In this document: positions 25,552-34,521 of the stretch, piece after piece
Position numbering within the stretch: position 1 is the first letter of the stretch
Layout: every line of letters begins with the position of its first letter
Source of the DNA: Rhizobium leguminosarum bv. trifolii WSM1325
GTDB taxonomy: Bacteria; Pseudomonadota; Alphaproteobacteria; Rhizobiales; Rhizobiaceae
DNA length: 64,000 bases
Direction: 5' to 3'
Assembly (NCBI GenBank): GCA_000023185.1
Contig: CP001625.1
Coordinates: 62,001-126,000 of the forward strand
Notes under the pieces: generated by a model
What the model was told of the DNA's origin: nothing
Seen by the model: only the letters and a program-made list of their open reading frames with translations
Database searches by the model: none
Translations under genes and position numbers: made by a program

Positions 25552-26616
25552 TCAGGTGTTTTCCTGCGTGCGAGCGAGATATTTTTCATAGGTCGCTTGC
25601 ACGGCATAAAGGTCGAGCATCGGCAGGCCGACGCAGGTTACGCAAACCGGCGTGTCCGCCTCCCGGACCCAGTCGTTCGGCGCGGAGAGCTCCCTCACGC
25701 CAAGCAACGGACCGATCTCCTCCAGAGAAAGCCCTTTTCGGGAGAAGTGGAGGGCAATGCTTTGCGAGTTCCTGCGCGAGACCGTCTTGATGTCGTCACA
25801 GACGACGGTCCCGCTTTTCAAGGCTCGCTGCAGATAGGCTTCGGGCACTTCGTCTCCGCCAAGATGAAGCGTCACAGCCCCCCTGTTTAACTCCTCGTCC
25901 TCAAACAGCGGCTGGCGGGCATTCGTGGCGGTGATCAGCAGGGCGCATTCCTTCAGTCTTTGGTTGTCGGTTACGGCATGAAGCCGAAACGACGTCCGGT
26001 CAGCGAAGTCCGACAGCAGTCTTTCCACGCCTTCAATCGATCGGCTGCGGATGAAGATGTCTCCGATCAGGTCGGAACAGGCGAAATCAAGGCACTCGAC
26101 CACACTTCGGGCGACGGGTCCCGATCCGAAAATGAAGCCCGACACAGGTACCCGGCAGCGAACAAACAGCTCAGCCACTTTCGACGCATAGGTGCCGGTT
26201 CTCAGAGCGGAAATCCCCGTCCCGTCGAGTATCGCCAAGGGCCGAAGCGTCCGTTTTTCCAAAAGGACGAAGGTCGACGTCGAGCGAGGCAGGCCAAGAT
26301 GCCGATTGAAGGCGTTTGCGCCGATGATCTTGACGCCGCCATGGGTCGGATTGACGCAATAGAGAGCCGACAATTTCCAGCCGAGGCGCTCGTCGACGAA
26401 GTCACGCCTGAACGGGGCGACGCTCTGCCGCTGCCAGAACTCCTCCTCTGGAAGCGAGAGGACGGCCTTTCCTCCGACAGTCCTCCCGCTTTTGATATCC
26501 GCCCAGGCGGCATCCGTGGCTGCATGGATTTCCGCGATCGTGAGTTCCGCGCCGGCCGACTGCAGGTCCTGGCGGGTCAGAAAGCGGACATTGCAGTCCG
26601 TGGCATTGTCGAACAT
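25552..26616 (-). CDS. Ornithine cyclodeaminase/mu-crystallin-family enzyme
   Basis: This 354-residue protein has the family pattern: MPxEEFWQ-like substrate segment, KLSALYCVNPTHGG, LDGTGISALRTGTYASKVAELF (TxxRTGxxS, about 145-165) and a degenerate Rossmann motif FGSGPVARSVVE. The family includes ornithine cyclodeaminase, alanine dehydrogenase and imine or ketimine reductases, and is common in opine catabolism regions. The start is ATG 26616 with a GGAGGA site; a longer frame to 26751 lacks support. It is part of the minus-strand catabolic operon. Confidence 0.82.
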   Translation of the reverse strand: MFDNATDCNVRFLTRQDLQSAGAELTIAEIHAATDAAWADIKSGRTVGGKAVLSLPEEEFWQRQSVAPFRRDFVDERLGWKLSALYCVNPTHGGVKIIGANAFNRHLGLPRSTSTFVLLEKRTLRPLAILDGTGISALRTGTYASKVAELFVRCRVPVSGFIFGSGPVARSVVECLDFACSDLIGDIFIRSRSIEGVERLLSDFADRTSFRLHAVTDNQRLKECALLITATNARQPLFEDEELNRGAVTLHLGGDEVPEAYLQRALKSGTVVCDDIKTVSRRNSQSIALHFSRKGLSLEEIGPLLGVRELSAPNDWVREADTPVCVTCVGLPMLDLYAVQATYEKYLARTQENT

Positions 26617-26973
26617 GGTCTCCTCCAACGACAAGACGTCGTTCCTCGAGGCGGAACCTAGCACCTGCCTGCGAACCGCTAGATCAAGCTTTGATGAAGC
26701 TTCAGCATCGTCGATAAAGAGAAGGCAAAGTTTCGGCGACGTTGGAGGCACGTCCGCCGGAACCGGTCGGCCGGAATTTTGCGCGCCAGCGCCGCAAAAA
26801 GGGACTGACGCGGAGGAGGTCGAATCGCGGCGTGGCTTCAGCTAGCGGTCTTTGAGCGATCTGGAGAGAGGAAAGCCCCAATCCAATGATCGTGACGCTC
26901 CACGAACTCGACCGGGCGCTCGAGGTCGGTCACGTCGAACTTGGCCGCATCGACGAGCCGCGGCGTTGATATC
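26617..26973 (-). other. Gap inside the operon with a possible short coding remnant
   Basis: Between the amidase and the cyclodeaminase-like genes a minus-strand frame (about 26836-26973) reads ...LVDAAKFDVTDLERPVEF, then VERHDHWIGAFLSPDRSK and a stop. It has protein-like composition but no convincing start, and I do not recognise it. It may be the tail of a lost gene. Nothing else is visible in this gap. Confidence 0.35.
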
Positions 26974-27837
26974 TCAACGTCTTGACTTGGTGCCGGGGGA
27001 CAGGCGAACCTGCCTATCCGCGAGCAAAACGCGGTGCTCGGCCATCGGGATCAGGCGCCGAACCTCAGGCAGTCGAGCGGGGTCGATTTCGACCACAAGG
27101 ACGCAGACGTCGTTTTCGGCCCGCGCCACAATCTGCCCCCACGGATCGCACACCATGGAATGACCGAAGGTCCGGCGGAGTTCCCCGTCCCGCATCGCAT
27201 AGCTTCCGCACTGTCCGCAGGCCGCGAAATAAGCTTGGAATTCGATCGCGCGTGCCCGACACAGCACCTCCCAATGAGCCTGCCCGGTCTGGTAAGTGAA
27301 AGCAGCGGGCAGGACGAAGATATCGACCTTTTCCTCGGCGAGGCGATCGAACAGGCGCGAAAAACGCAGGTCGTAGCAGATTGCACAGCCGATCCGATGG
27401 CCGTCGAGTTCATAGATGAACAGATCGCGCCCCGGCGCCACGGCAGCAGACTCGGAATAGGTCTTTCCATCGGGCGCGGTGATGTCGAAGAGGTGAATTT
27501 TTCGGTAGAGGCCGACCTCCTCGCCCTTGGCGTTGAACACGACGGTGGTGTTGTAGACACGGTGATCCTGGCCGCGGCGCTCCATCAGGCTACCGGCATG
27601 GACCCAGACCGCGTTGTCCTTTGCGAACCGCTGAACGAGGACATATGCTTCGCCACCTGGTATGCGGTCCGCCGCGCGCCTCTTGTCGGCGACCGTCCCG
27701 CCAAGCCAGTCGAAATGTTCCGGCAGCACGATCAGGTCGGGTCTGCCGATCATAGCCTCGCGCATCAGCCGCGCGGCTTCGGCAAGATTATAGGCCCGAT
27801 CGGGCTGCGAACTCATTTGAACGAGGGCGATTTTCAA
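26974..27837 (-). CDS. Nitrilase-superfamily carbon-nitrogen hydrolase
   Basis: This 287-residue protein has the full catalytic triad in order: E40 (IVLPEHF), K113 (YRKIHLFD) and C154 (CAICYDLRF). The YRKIHLFDI and CYDLRFxxLF motifs put it with the Nit1/omega-amidase type and related amidases. It would hydrolyse an amide such as an omega-amide of a keto acid or a carbamoyl compound, releasing ammonia. The last base pairs of the RraA-like gene overlap its ATG, indicating coupling. Confidence 0.87.
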   Translation of the reverse strand: MKIALVQMSSQPDRAYNLAEAARLMREAMIGRPDLIVLPEHFDWLGGTVADKRRAADRIPGGEAYVLVQRFAKDNAVWVHAGSLMERRGQDHRVYNTTVVFNAKGEEVGLYRKIHLFDITAPDGKTYSESAAVAPGRDLFIYELDGHRIGCAICYDLRFSRLFDRLAEEKVDIFVLPAAFTYQTGQAHWEVLCRARAIEFQAYFAACGQCGSYAMRDGELRRTFGHSMVCDPWGQIVARAENDVCVLVVEIDPARLPEVRRLIPMAEHRVLLADRQVRLSPGTKSRR

Positions 27838-28487
27838 GACCTCGGCTCCTCGTCAAAGTCGAAGATCGACCGGCCGGAGGCCAAATGAGACCGGACAGCC
27901 ACCGAGCGCTTCTGGCGCTCCAATGCCGCGTCAGCAAGGATCCTCAAGCGGTTGCGATCGGCCACGAACACACCTTCATTGTCCGCAAGCACCCCATAGC
28001 CAGGCAGAACTGCGACCGCGCCGCAGGCGATTGGCACGTTGAGCGAGCCACCAATCTGAAACTGGCGGTTCGTGGTTTTGGCGGAGACGCCGCGACACCA
28101 GACGGGAACGCCGGTGGCGATGATTTCATCGACATCCGTGCACGGACCGTCGATAACGATGCCCGCAGCCCCCTTGGCCTTTGCGGCGGCAGCGACACCA
28201 CCACCGACACAGGCGATGTCGTCGCGATCGACGCGCGAGATCACCAGGATGTCGCCGGGCAACAGTAGATCGATCGCCTTGTAGATGATGACGCCGTCAC
28301 GGCCTGGAGCCGCGACGGTGAAGGCGGCACCGGCCACGCGGGCAGGAAATACGGGTCGGATATCACCGCCGACAAATCCCAGGTGCTCGACATGGCCGAT
28401 GGTCGCCGTGTCAACCGATGACAGTCGCTCGATCAGGTCAGCGGGCAGGGGAGGGCTTCTGTCGATCATCTGATAGAACGCTGTCAT
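27834..28487 (-). CDS. RraA/HMG-aldolase-family protein
   Basis: This 217-residue protein has the RraA fold signature: SVDTATIGHV near residue 24, PGDILVISRVDRDDIACVGGGVAAAAKAKGAAG (the GGxxxxxAxxxGxxG segment, about 78-110), then GIVIDGPCTDVDEI. Catalytic 4-hydroxy-4-methyl-2-oxoglutarate aldolases usually have ...DGxxRD; here it is PCTD, so the key Arg is replaced by Thr. It may be a decarboxylase/aldolase with altered specificity or a non-aldolase member. It overlaps the amidase gene by 4 bases and follows the dioxygenase gene by 43 bp. Confidence 0.8.
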   Translation of the reverse strand: MTAFYQMIDRSPPLPADLIERLSSVDTATIGHVEHLGFVGGDIRPVFPARVAGAAFTVAAPGRDGVIIYKAIDLLLPGDILVISRVDRDDIACVGGGVAAAAKAKGAAGIVIDGPCTDVDEIIATGVPVWCRGVSAKTTNRQFQIGGSLNVPIACGAVAVLPGYGVLADNEGVFVADRNRLRILADAALERQKRSVAVRSHLASGRSIFDFDEEPRS

Positions 28488-28530
28488 CGATTGGGCTTTC
28501 TCGCTGTTCGGTCGGTAGGCCTGGATCGGC

Positions 28531-29397
28531 TCAGACCGGCCGTTCGCCGGAAGTGGTGGTGCGATGCATGATCCGGATGGACGCGGGATCGAAGGAGTCG
28601 CGGCGGTGCATGGTGCAACGATTGTCCCACATCATGATGTCGCCCTCATCCCATTGCTGCACGAAGATGTGCTTCGTGTTCGTCGTGTGATCCCACAGTT
28701 CGGCGAGCAGCGCGTCGCTCTCATCGCGGCTCATGCCCACGATCCACGCGCCTTCAGTCGTTCCGCCGAGGTAAAGCGCCTTGCGGCCTGTCTCACCATG
28801 TGTGCGCACCAACGGATGCACGATGCCGCTCCATTCGCGGAAGTCCTGGCTTTTCGGCGTGGACTTGCCAAGCCTGAGCTTGCCCGTCTTGTCGTAGACG
28901 TTCTGGAAGAAGATCTGGCGCCCATCGACGGCGTTCTTTAGAGGAGCCGGCAGCGTGTCATAAGCGATATAGGTCGAGAGGAAATAAGTGTCGCCGCCTG
29001 AAGGCGGAACAGCGACGGCACGCAGGATCGCGCCCGCCGGCGGGCGTTCGTAGAACCACGTATCGGTGTGCCACGTCGCCTCGCTATTGCCCATCGCACC
29101 GCTTGGCTTGCCATCCTTCATCGCATTGCTGATGACGAGGATTTCCGGGTGGGTCGGATGACCGCCTTCCTGCAATTGCTTGGGATGGATGACGAACTCG
29201 CCGAAGTGACGCGAGAACTGCACCTGCTGGGCGTCGGTGATGCCGGCCTTCTTGAAACGGACGACGCCGTATTGCAGCCAGAACTTTCGCACCGCCGCGA
29301 CGTCGTCGGCGTCATAGTCATTGAAGTCGAAACCCTCGATATCGCCGCAGACATTGCTGGCATGCTGAACGGCGCGAAGCCTTATTTTGGTGAGCAT
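28531..29397 (-). CDS. TauD/TfdA-family Fe(II)/2-oxoglutarate dioxygenase
   Basis: This 288-residue protein has the facial triad H110, D112 (TWHTDTWF) and H264 (CTMHRRDSF), and Arg275/Arg279 (IRIMHRTT) to hold 2-oxoglutarate. Members hydroxylate taurine, 2,4-D, sulfonates, phosphonates and side chains of carnitine-like compounds; hydroxylation next to N or O often releases the group. The neighbours (Pot-type importer, amidase, cyclodeaminase-like enzyme) suggest it starts breakdown of an imported N-containing compound. Confidence 0.88.
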   Translation of the reverse strand: MLTKIRLRAVQHASNVCGDIEGFDFNDYDADDVAAVRKFWLQYGVVRFKKAGITDAQQVQFSRHFGEFVIHPKQLQEGGHPTHPEILVISNAMKDGKPSGAMGNSEATWHTDTWFYERPPAGAILRAVAVPPSGGDTYFLSTYIAYDTLPAPLKNAVDGRQIFFQNVYDKTGKLRLGKSTPKSQDFREWSGIVHPLVRTHGETGRKALYLGGTTEGAWIVGMSRDESDALLAELWDHTTNTKHIFVQQWDEGDIMMWDNRCTMHRRDSFDPASIRIMHRTTTSGERPV

Positions 29398-29517
29398 TCC
29401 TAAAACTCCTGTTGCTGACCTTCCTCTAAGGTCGCGATGATCGTAGGGCAGGCGAGCGACGCATCACCAATATCGATTGGATCGGATTGATAGGCGTAGC
29501 GTATCGATCGCCATCGG

Positions 29518-30606
29518 CTATTCCGGCAGGACCTGGATGTCGTCTGGATCGATGGAAAGCGCAACGACGTCGCCGATAACTGGAAGTGAGGCCGACAGCG
29601 ATGAGCGTGTGAGCACCGTCAAGACGACCTGCGGATCGATCTCGACCGCGAGCTCCAGCGACGGACCGAGGTTGATGACCCGGCGGACGGTTCCGGACAG
29701 ACGATTGACGCCGCACCCGCCGGCGTCGCCGGTGTTGTTCAGCACCGCGATGTCTTCGGGCCGGATGCAGCAGAAGCGGGCTTGCTGACGGTTCGGCGGG
29801 CGCTTCGCCCGCAAGCTGATCGCGCTCCCGGACAGGTGAAGGTCGAGGGTGGCTTCCTGCTCACTCGTCCCTTCGATGGTGAGGATGTTCGATTTCCCGA
29901 TGAAATCCGCCACGAATGAGCTCGCCGGATGACGGTAGATCGAAGCAGGCCCGCCCGTTTGGGCAATGACCCCCTGCCACATCACCACGATCCGGTCGGA
30001 CATCGCCATCGCTTCTTCCTGGTCGTGCGTCACGTAGACGAACGTCATGCCCAGCTGCTGCTGGAGTTCCTTCAGTTCGAGCCGCATGGCCTCTCGAAGC
30101 TTCAGATCGAGATTCGAGAGCGGCTCGTCGAGGAGCAGGACGGATGGGCGTGGCGCAATGGCACGCGCCAGAGCCACGCGTTGCTGCTGTCCACCCGACA
30201 ATTCCCTCGGATAGCGCGCGCCGTAGTCTTCAAGATGAACACTTCGCAGCGCCGACGCCACGCCGCTTTCGATCTCCGATCGCGCCACGCTCTTCATCTT
30301 GAGGCCAAAACCGACGTTGTCGGCGACCGTCATGTGCGGAAAAAGCGCGTAGTTCTGGAACACCAGTCCGATATTTCGCCGTTCTGGTGGAACGCGGCCC
30401 TGGCTCCTCCCGCGGATCCTGATATCGCCGAACGACGGCTGGTTGAAGCCGGCGATCATGTTGAGCGTTGTCGTCTTCCCGCAGCCGGAGGGTCCGAGAA
30501 TACTGACGAACTCACCCTGCGGGATCTGCAAGCTGATGTCCTTCACGACGGAGATCGCCCCGAAGGACTTGCTGACGGAGACGAGTTCAATATCGATGCT
30601 GCTCAT
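29518..30606 (-). CDS. ABC transporter ATPase, PotA/CysA type
   Basis: This 362-residue protein has Walker A GPSGCGKTTTLNMIAG (about 38-53), the Q-loop NYALFPHMTV, signature LSGGQQQRVALARA, Walker B LLLDEPLSN and the switch His (THDQEEAMAMSDR), followed by a TOBE domain in the last 100 residues. It energises import through the two permeases upstream; the stop/start overlaps with the permease gene are 4 bases. The class carries polyamines, iron or small organic acids. Confidence 0.93.
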   Translation of the reverse strand: MSSIDIELVSVSKSFGAISVVKDISLQIPQGEFVSILGPSGCGKTTTLNMIAGFNQPSFGDIRIRGRSQGRVPPERRNIGLVFQNYALFPHMTVADNVGFGLKMKSVARSEIESGVASALRSVHLEDYGARYPRELSGGQQQRVALARAIAPRPSVLLLDEPLSNLDLKLREAMRLELKELQQQLGMTFVYVTHDQEEAMAMSDRIVVMWQGVIAQTGGPASIYRHPASSFVADFIGKSNILTIEGTSEQEATLDLHLSGSAISLRAKRPPNRQQARFCCIRPEDIAVLNNTGDAGGCGVNRLSGTVRRVINLGPSLELAVEIDPQVVLTVLTRSSLSASLPVIGDVVALSIDPDDIQVLPE

Positions 30607-31406
30607 TTGCTGCCACCATGGAGTTTGACGGAAAAGCCGCCGATCTTTTCAAAAAGGAAGATCACCGCGAGGATGAAAATCATCGACGCGACATTGACCG
30701 CCGCCATCACCGGATCGAGGCTGTATTCGAGGTAATTGATGACGGTGATCGGCAGCGTCGTATCGCCTGGTCGAACCAGGAACACCGACAGCGGAATGTT
30801 GTTGAAGGAGATGATGAAGGCGAAGGTCATGCCTGACAGCACACCAGGCCTGATCGCTGGCAAAAGAATGTGCTGCACCCGCTGCCGCTTGCTCGCCCCC
30901 AGGATTTGACCCGCCCGATCCAGATTGCGGTCGAAGTTCGCAATAGACGTCGCCACCATTCTCACGACGAATGGCAGGGCGAGGACGATGTGGGCGGCGA
31001 TCAGCGCAGGCGTGCCAAGGAAGGACTGCAGCCCGACCAGCGACAGGAACAGGACGATCGCTACGCCCTTGACGATCTGCGGCACCGACAGCGGCGAGAG
31101 AAGCACCGACATCACCGCTTCACTGCCGCGAATCTTTTCATAGACGATGGCATAGGCTGCCATGACGCCGATGATGCCGCTGACGATAGAGACGATCACC
31201 GCGACCTTGACGCTGAGCAGAAAGGGCAGGAGCCAGCGCTGCGAGACGAGGTCGCCGTACCACCGCGCCGTCCACTCCCACGGCCGGAACGTCACCGCGG
31301 AGGTCGGGCTGAACGAGGCCGCTATGACGACGGCAAGTGGCAGCGTGATGAAGGTGAGCACACCGGCCAGCATGAGCCGGAAGAGGACCGAGAGGAACCA
31401 GTTCAT
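30603..31406 (-). CDS. ABC transporter permease, PotC type
   Basis: This 267-residue protein has six predicted membrane segments and the EAA-type cytoplasmic loop (GASKRQRVQHILLPAIRPGVLSG, about 175-197) that contacts the ATPase. It is the second permease of the importer and overlaps both neighbours by 4 bases. Confidence 0.9.
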   Translation of the reverse strand: MNWFLSVLFRLMLAGVLTFITLPLAVVIAASFSPTSAVTFRPWEWTARWYGDLVSQRWLLPFLLSVKVAVIVSIVSGIIGVMAAYAIVYEKIRGSEAVMSVLLSPLSVPQIVKGVAIVLFLSLVGLQSFLGTPALIAAHIVLALPFVVRMVATSIANFDRNLDRAGQILGASKRQRVQHILLPAIRPGVLSGMTFAFIISFNNIPLSVFLVRPGDTTLPITVINYLEYSLDPVMAAVNVASMIFILAVIFLFEKIGGFSVKLHGGSK

Positions 31407-32302
31407 GCCGTGGCCCTCCCGGCGCCGCTTCGCTTGGTACGGTGCCGCGTTTCAAACCGCACGCCAACGAACGAGATCACCAGCATCAGAAGGAGAAGCG
31501 CATTGGCCATGACGGCGGCAAAGGGCCAGTCGACGTAGAAGAGGACCTGCTCGGAGATCATCGTCGCCAGGACTTTGAAACCGGCGCCGCCGAGAAGTGC
31601 TGGTGTCGCGTAGGCGCTCGCGGCCATGGTGAACGAAAGCAGCAGCGAGCTGACAATTCCCGGAACGGAAAGCGGAACGATGACGTGGCGGACGACGGAG
31701 ACGCGCGAGGCACCGAGCATCTGCGCCGCGCGCTCGAGACTTTCGTCGATGCCCTGAATGCTGGTCATCAGCGAGAGAATGCCGAACGGCAACACGACGT
31801 GGGTCAGGCCGACGACGACGGCAAAGAGATTCTTCGAAAGCGGGAGCGGCGACGAAATAAGACCGAGGTCAAGGAGAACATCGTTGATGAAGCCGCGATC
31901 TTCCAGAATGATGAGCCAGCCGTAGGTCCGCAGCACCACGCCCGCAAGTTCCGGTGCCAGCGCAAGGGCAAAGACGACCGCGCGCCACCGGCTCCTGGAA
32001 CGAGCCAGAAAATAGGCGACCGGATACCCCAGCACAGTAACCGCGATCGCAACGAGTCCGGACATGATGGCCGTGCGACAGAATCCAGCAACCGAAAGTC
32101 CGTCGGTGAAAAACCGTCGGTAGCTCTCGACGGAAAATCCACCGACTTCCTCTTGTGAAAAGCTGATGCCGATCATCAGTCCCATCGGAAGCGCGAAAAA
32201 GACGCTCAGGAATACGGCAGCTGGCGACAAAGCCATGTAACTGTAGGATCTCCTGATTGGAGATAGAGAAGCCGCCGGAACCGCAAGTGTGATGGTGTTC
32301 AT
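31403..32302 (-). CDS. ABC transporter permease, PotB type
   Basis: This 299-residue protein has a hydrophobic N-terminus (LSPAAVFLSVFFALPMGLMIG) and six membrane segments, with the EAA loop AAQMLGASRVSVVRHVIVPLSVPG. It is the partner of the PotC-type permease and sits 9 bp after the binding-protein gene in the usual D-B-C-A order. Confidence 0.9.
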   Translation of the reverse strand: MNTITLAVPAASLSPIRRSYSYMALSPAAVFLSVFFALPMGLMIGISFSQEEVGGFSVESYRRFFTDGLSVAGFCRTAIMSGLVAIAVTVLGYPVAYFLARSRSRWRAVVFALALAPELAGVVLRTYGWLIILEDRGFINDVLLDLGLISSPLPLSKNLFAVVVGLTHVVLPFGILSLMTSIQGIDESLERAAQMLGASRVSVVRHVIVPLSVPGIVSSLLLSFTMAASAYATPALLGGAGFKVLATMISEQVLFYVDWPFAAVMANALLLLMLVISFVGVRFETRHRTKRSGAGRATA

Positions 32303-32311
32303 CGCGACCTC

Positions 32312-33355
32312 TCAGTCTGCCTGGGGAACGACATCGCGGTCCCACTGCTCGGCCCAGCGCGGCAGGCGCTCGGCGACGAGCGACAGGTCCGGAAGAAGCA
32401 GGGTCTTGAGGTCAGCTTCCGAGGTGATCTGCCGCGTGCGAATCGCCTCGGGGACCTCTACGTCGGTTCGCGCGCTCCCGACCTTGTAGCCACCGATCCA
32501 CGCTTCCTGACTTGTCTTTTCCAGGAAGAAATCGATGAACTTCATGGCCGATTGCTTGTTTTGTGCACCCGCGGGCACGTTTAGCGTGGCGATGAGAGGA
32601 ATGGTGCCTTCCTTGGGACGGATGTAGTCAACGGGCAAGCCGGCATCGACGAGGAGTTGAGCGCGACCGTTCCAGAAAGGCATGGCCCAGACCGTGCCGT
32701 CCTTGATGTAGCTTTCAAGAATGGCAGACGATTGTTCGAATCCAATGGACTGCCTGGCGACAGCTTCCATGGCCTTGAAACCCGGATCGAGATTGTCGAC
32801 AAGGTCGCCACCATTGATCACGGACATCATCTCGACGAGGTAGATGGCCATGATGTTTTGAAACGTCGGCAGCACGATCCTGCCCTTCAGCTCTGGGGCG
32901 AGGAGCGCCGTCCAGGAGGACGGCGTGGCAAGCTTGTCCTTCCGGTAGAGGAGCGACAGGTACTGGACTTCGTGCACGGCACCGCAGGGACCGGCCGCGG
33001 CCGCCAATCTCGGCATGAGCTTGGCAAGGTTCGGGATCGTGGCCGCGTCAAGTTTCTCCAGCACGCCGTCACGGCAGCCCTGCACCGACTGCGAAGCGGT
33101 CATGACGACGACATCGAACCCCGGTCGGCCCCCGGTCGCCTTGATTTTCGCATAGTCCTGCGAGGCCGAGCCGACCGGATCATAAATGACATCGATACCG
33201 AACTTGGCCTCGAACGGTTCGATGATCGCTTTTTCTATGATCTCCTCGTAGGGGCCGCCGTAGCTGTTGACCACAAGCGTTTCTGCTCGCAGGGGGGTGG
33301 ACAGGATTGCTGTCATGATCGCCGAGAGCAGAATCCGGCTTTGCTTTGTTCCCAT
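32312..33355 (-). CDS. Periplasmic substrate-binding protein, PotD type
   Basis: This 347-residue protein has a signal peptide (SRILLSAIMTAILSTPLRA) and then ETLVVNSYGGPYEEIIEKA, the usual start of this family (family 1 extracellular solute-binding protein). It captures the substrate for the importer encoded by the next three genes. ATG 33355 was chosen because it begins the signal peptide; a 23-residue longer frame is unlikely. It is the first gene of the minus-strand operon ending at 24174, so its promoter should lie in 33356-33888. Confidence 0.88.
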   Translation of the reverse strand: MGTKQSRILLSAIMTAILSTPLRAETLVVNSYGGPYEEIIEKAIIEPFEAKFGIDVIYDPVGSASQDYAKIKATGGRPGFDVVVMTASQSVQGCRDGVLEKLDAATIPNLAKLMPRLAAAAGPCGAVHEVQYLSLLYRKDKLATPSSWTALLAPELKGRIVLPTFQNIMAIYLVEMMSVINGGDLVDNLDPGFKAMEAVARQSIGFEQSSAILESYIKDGTVWAMPFWNGRAQLLVDAGLPVDYIRPKEGTIPLIATLNVPAGAQNKQSAMKFIDFFLEKTSQEAWIGGYKVGSARTDVEVPEAIRTRQITSEADLKTLLLPDLSLVAERLPRWAEQWDRDVVPQAD

Positions 33356-33888
33356 GGCTCGTCTCGCTTTTTTTGTGTTGTTGCCGTGGGGATGGTGGAC
33401 AGCCGGCGGCCGGGGGTCCAATAACGATCGTCGAAGATTGTTGCCCCGCAGCTATCAATCGGGGGCCATCGCGATTTTCTCCCGACAATGGCAGCGATGA
33501 CGATTTCGCATTCACAAGGTGGTTTTCTCGAAGCTTGGCGGCGCATCCCGTTCAGCGTTGTCTTCCCGCGGATCGCTATCCGTCGAATATCCGTGCAATG
33601 GAAATGATCGCTGCCCGCCCAAAGCCCAGCTTTCGCCGCGCGAGTTGCTTTGCCTGGTGTGAGCGAGACGAGGAAGGACGGGCTTCGGAACGGCGATGGT
33701 CGCCGGTACCCTGAGGCGGAACCGAGCGCCACCATCTCGATGAAGCTCGCAAAACGCTCCGGCGCGATGTCGATGCCGCAATTCTTGGCCAGCACCAACG
33801 ATCGCGAAGCTTCGATCGTTGCCTCGCAACATCATCGCTTTACGGCGCGCATCAGCCGCCTTATATATTCTTCTCAAGGAGAATGATT
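33356..33888. other. Divergent intergenic region between the importer operon and the DUF433 gene
   Basis: No supported gene in 0.53 kb. Frames present are short and basic. Promoters for both directions must lie here. AAGGAG at 33876-33881 is the ribosome site of the DUF433 gene. Confidence 0.5.
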
Positions 33889-34521
33889 ATGGTCCCTGTC
33901 TCACACATCTACACGCCTGCCGAGGCCGCCGCTGTGAGCGAGATTGCGATAAAGTCGGTGCACAACGCGATCGACAAGCGGATCGTCGCCAATCGTCCGT
34001 CCAGCACCAAGGGCCGAGCTCTTACTGAAGAGGATCTGCTTCGCTTGAAGCTCTGGTACGGCGTTGGATCGATCCTATCTGCCGAGCGCCGTAAACGAAT
34101 GTTCGACACAATCGATGAGAACCCGGGCGCCGATACCGTAAGGGCCGACGATTACCTTATCATCGACGTCGCGCGGGCAAGGGAGCAATTGGCCGCGCGC
34201 GCAGAGGCGCTTCGAGAGGCTGGAAAATTGATCCAGAGCGTCAAAGGAGTTGTCGGCGGCGAACCGGTTTTTAAGGGAACTCGCGTTCCGGTGCGAACAA
34301 TTGCCGCGATGAAAGCCCAAGGCGCGAGCACCGAGGAAATCGTCGAAGGCTATCCTTCGCTGACGGGGCGAATGGTGGGGCTTGCTGACATCTGGACTGC
34401 AGCCCATCCCGTTCGAGGACGGCCACGCAAACTTTCGGAGCTGGGCTTGACGGTGAAGTCGGAAAAGCGTCTTCGGCTAGCAAATGAGCGCGTTCCACAG
34501 TCGTCGGATAAGCCCTCTTAA
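33889..34521 (+). CDS. DUF433-domain antitoxin-like protein
   Basis: This 210-residue protein has an N-terminal helix-turn-helix-like part (YTPAEAAAVSEIAIKSVHNAID, about 7-28) and a C-terminal DUF433 domain (about 125-180: VVGGEPVFKGTRVPVRTI...EIVEGYPSLT). DUF433 proteins are commonly the antitoxin partner of a DUF5615 PIN-like toxin, and such a gene follows directly. The AAGGAG site has its best spacing (7 bases) to ATG 33889; ATG 33883 is too close to it. The partner appears inactivated, so this antitoxin may be retained alone. Confidence 0.75.
   Translation: MVPVSHIYTPAEAAAVSEIAIKSVHNAIDKRIVANRPSSTKGRALTEEDLLRLKLWYGVGSILSAERRKRMFDTIDENPGADTVRADDYLIIDVARAREQLAARAEALREAGKLIQSVKGVVGGEPVFKGTRVPVRTIAAMKAQGASTEEIVEGYPSLTGRMVGLADIWTAAHPVRGRPRKLSELGLTVKSEKRLRLANERVPQSSDKPS

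Noticed and set aside
33313-33798. Possible transposase fragment upstream of the importer operon
   Set aside because: No DDE or other transposase motif and no flanking inverted repeats could be seen.
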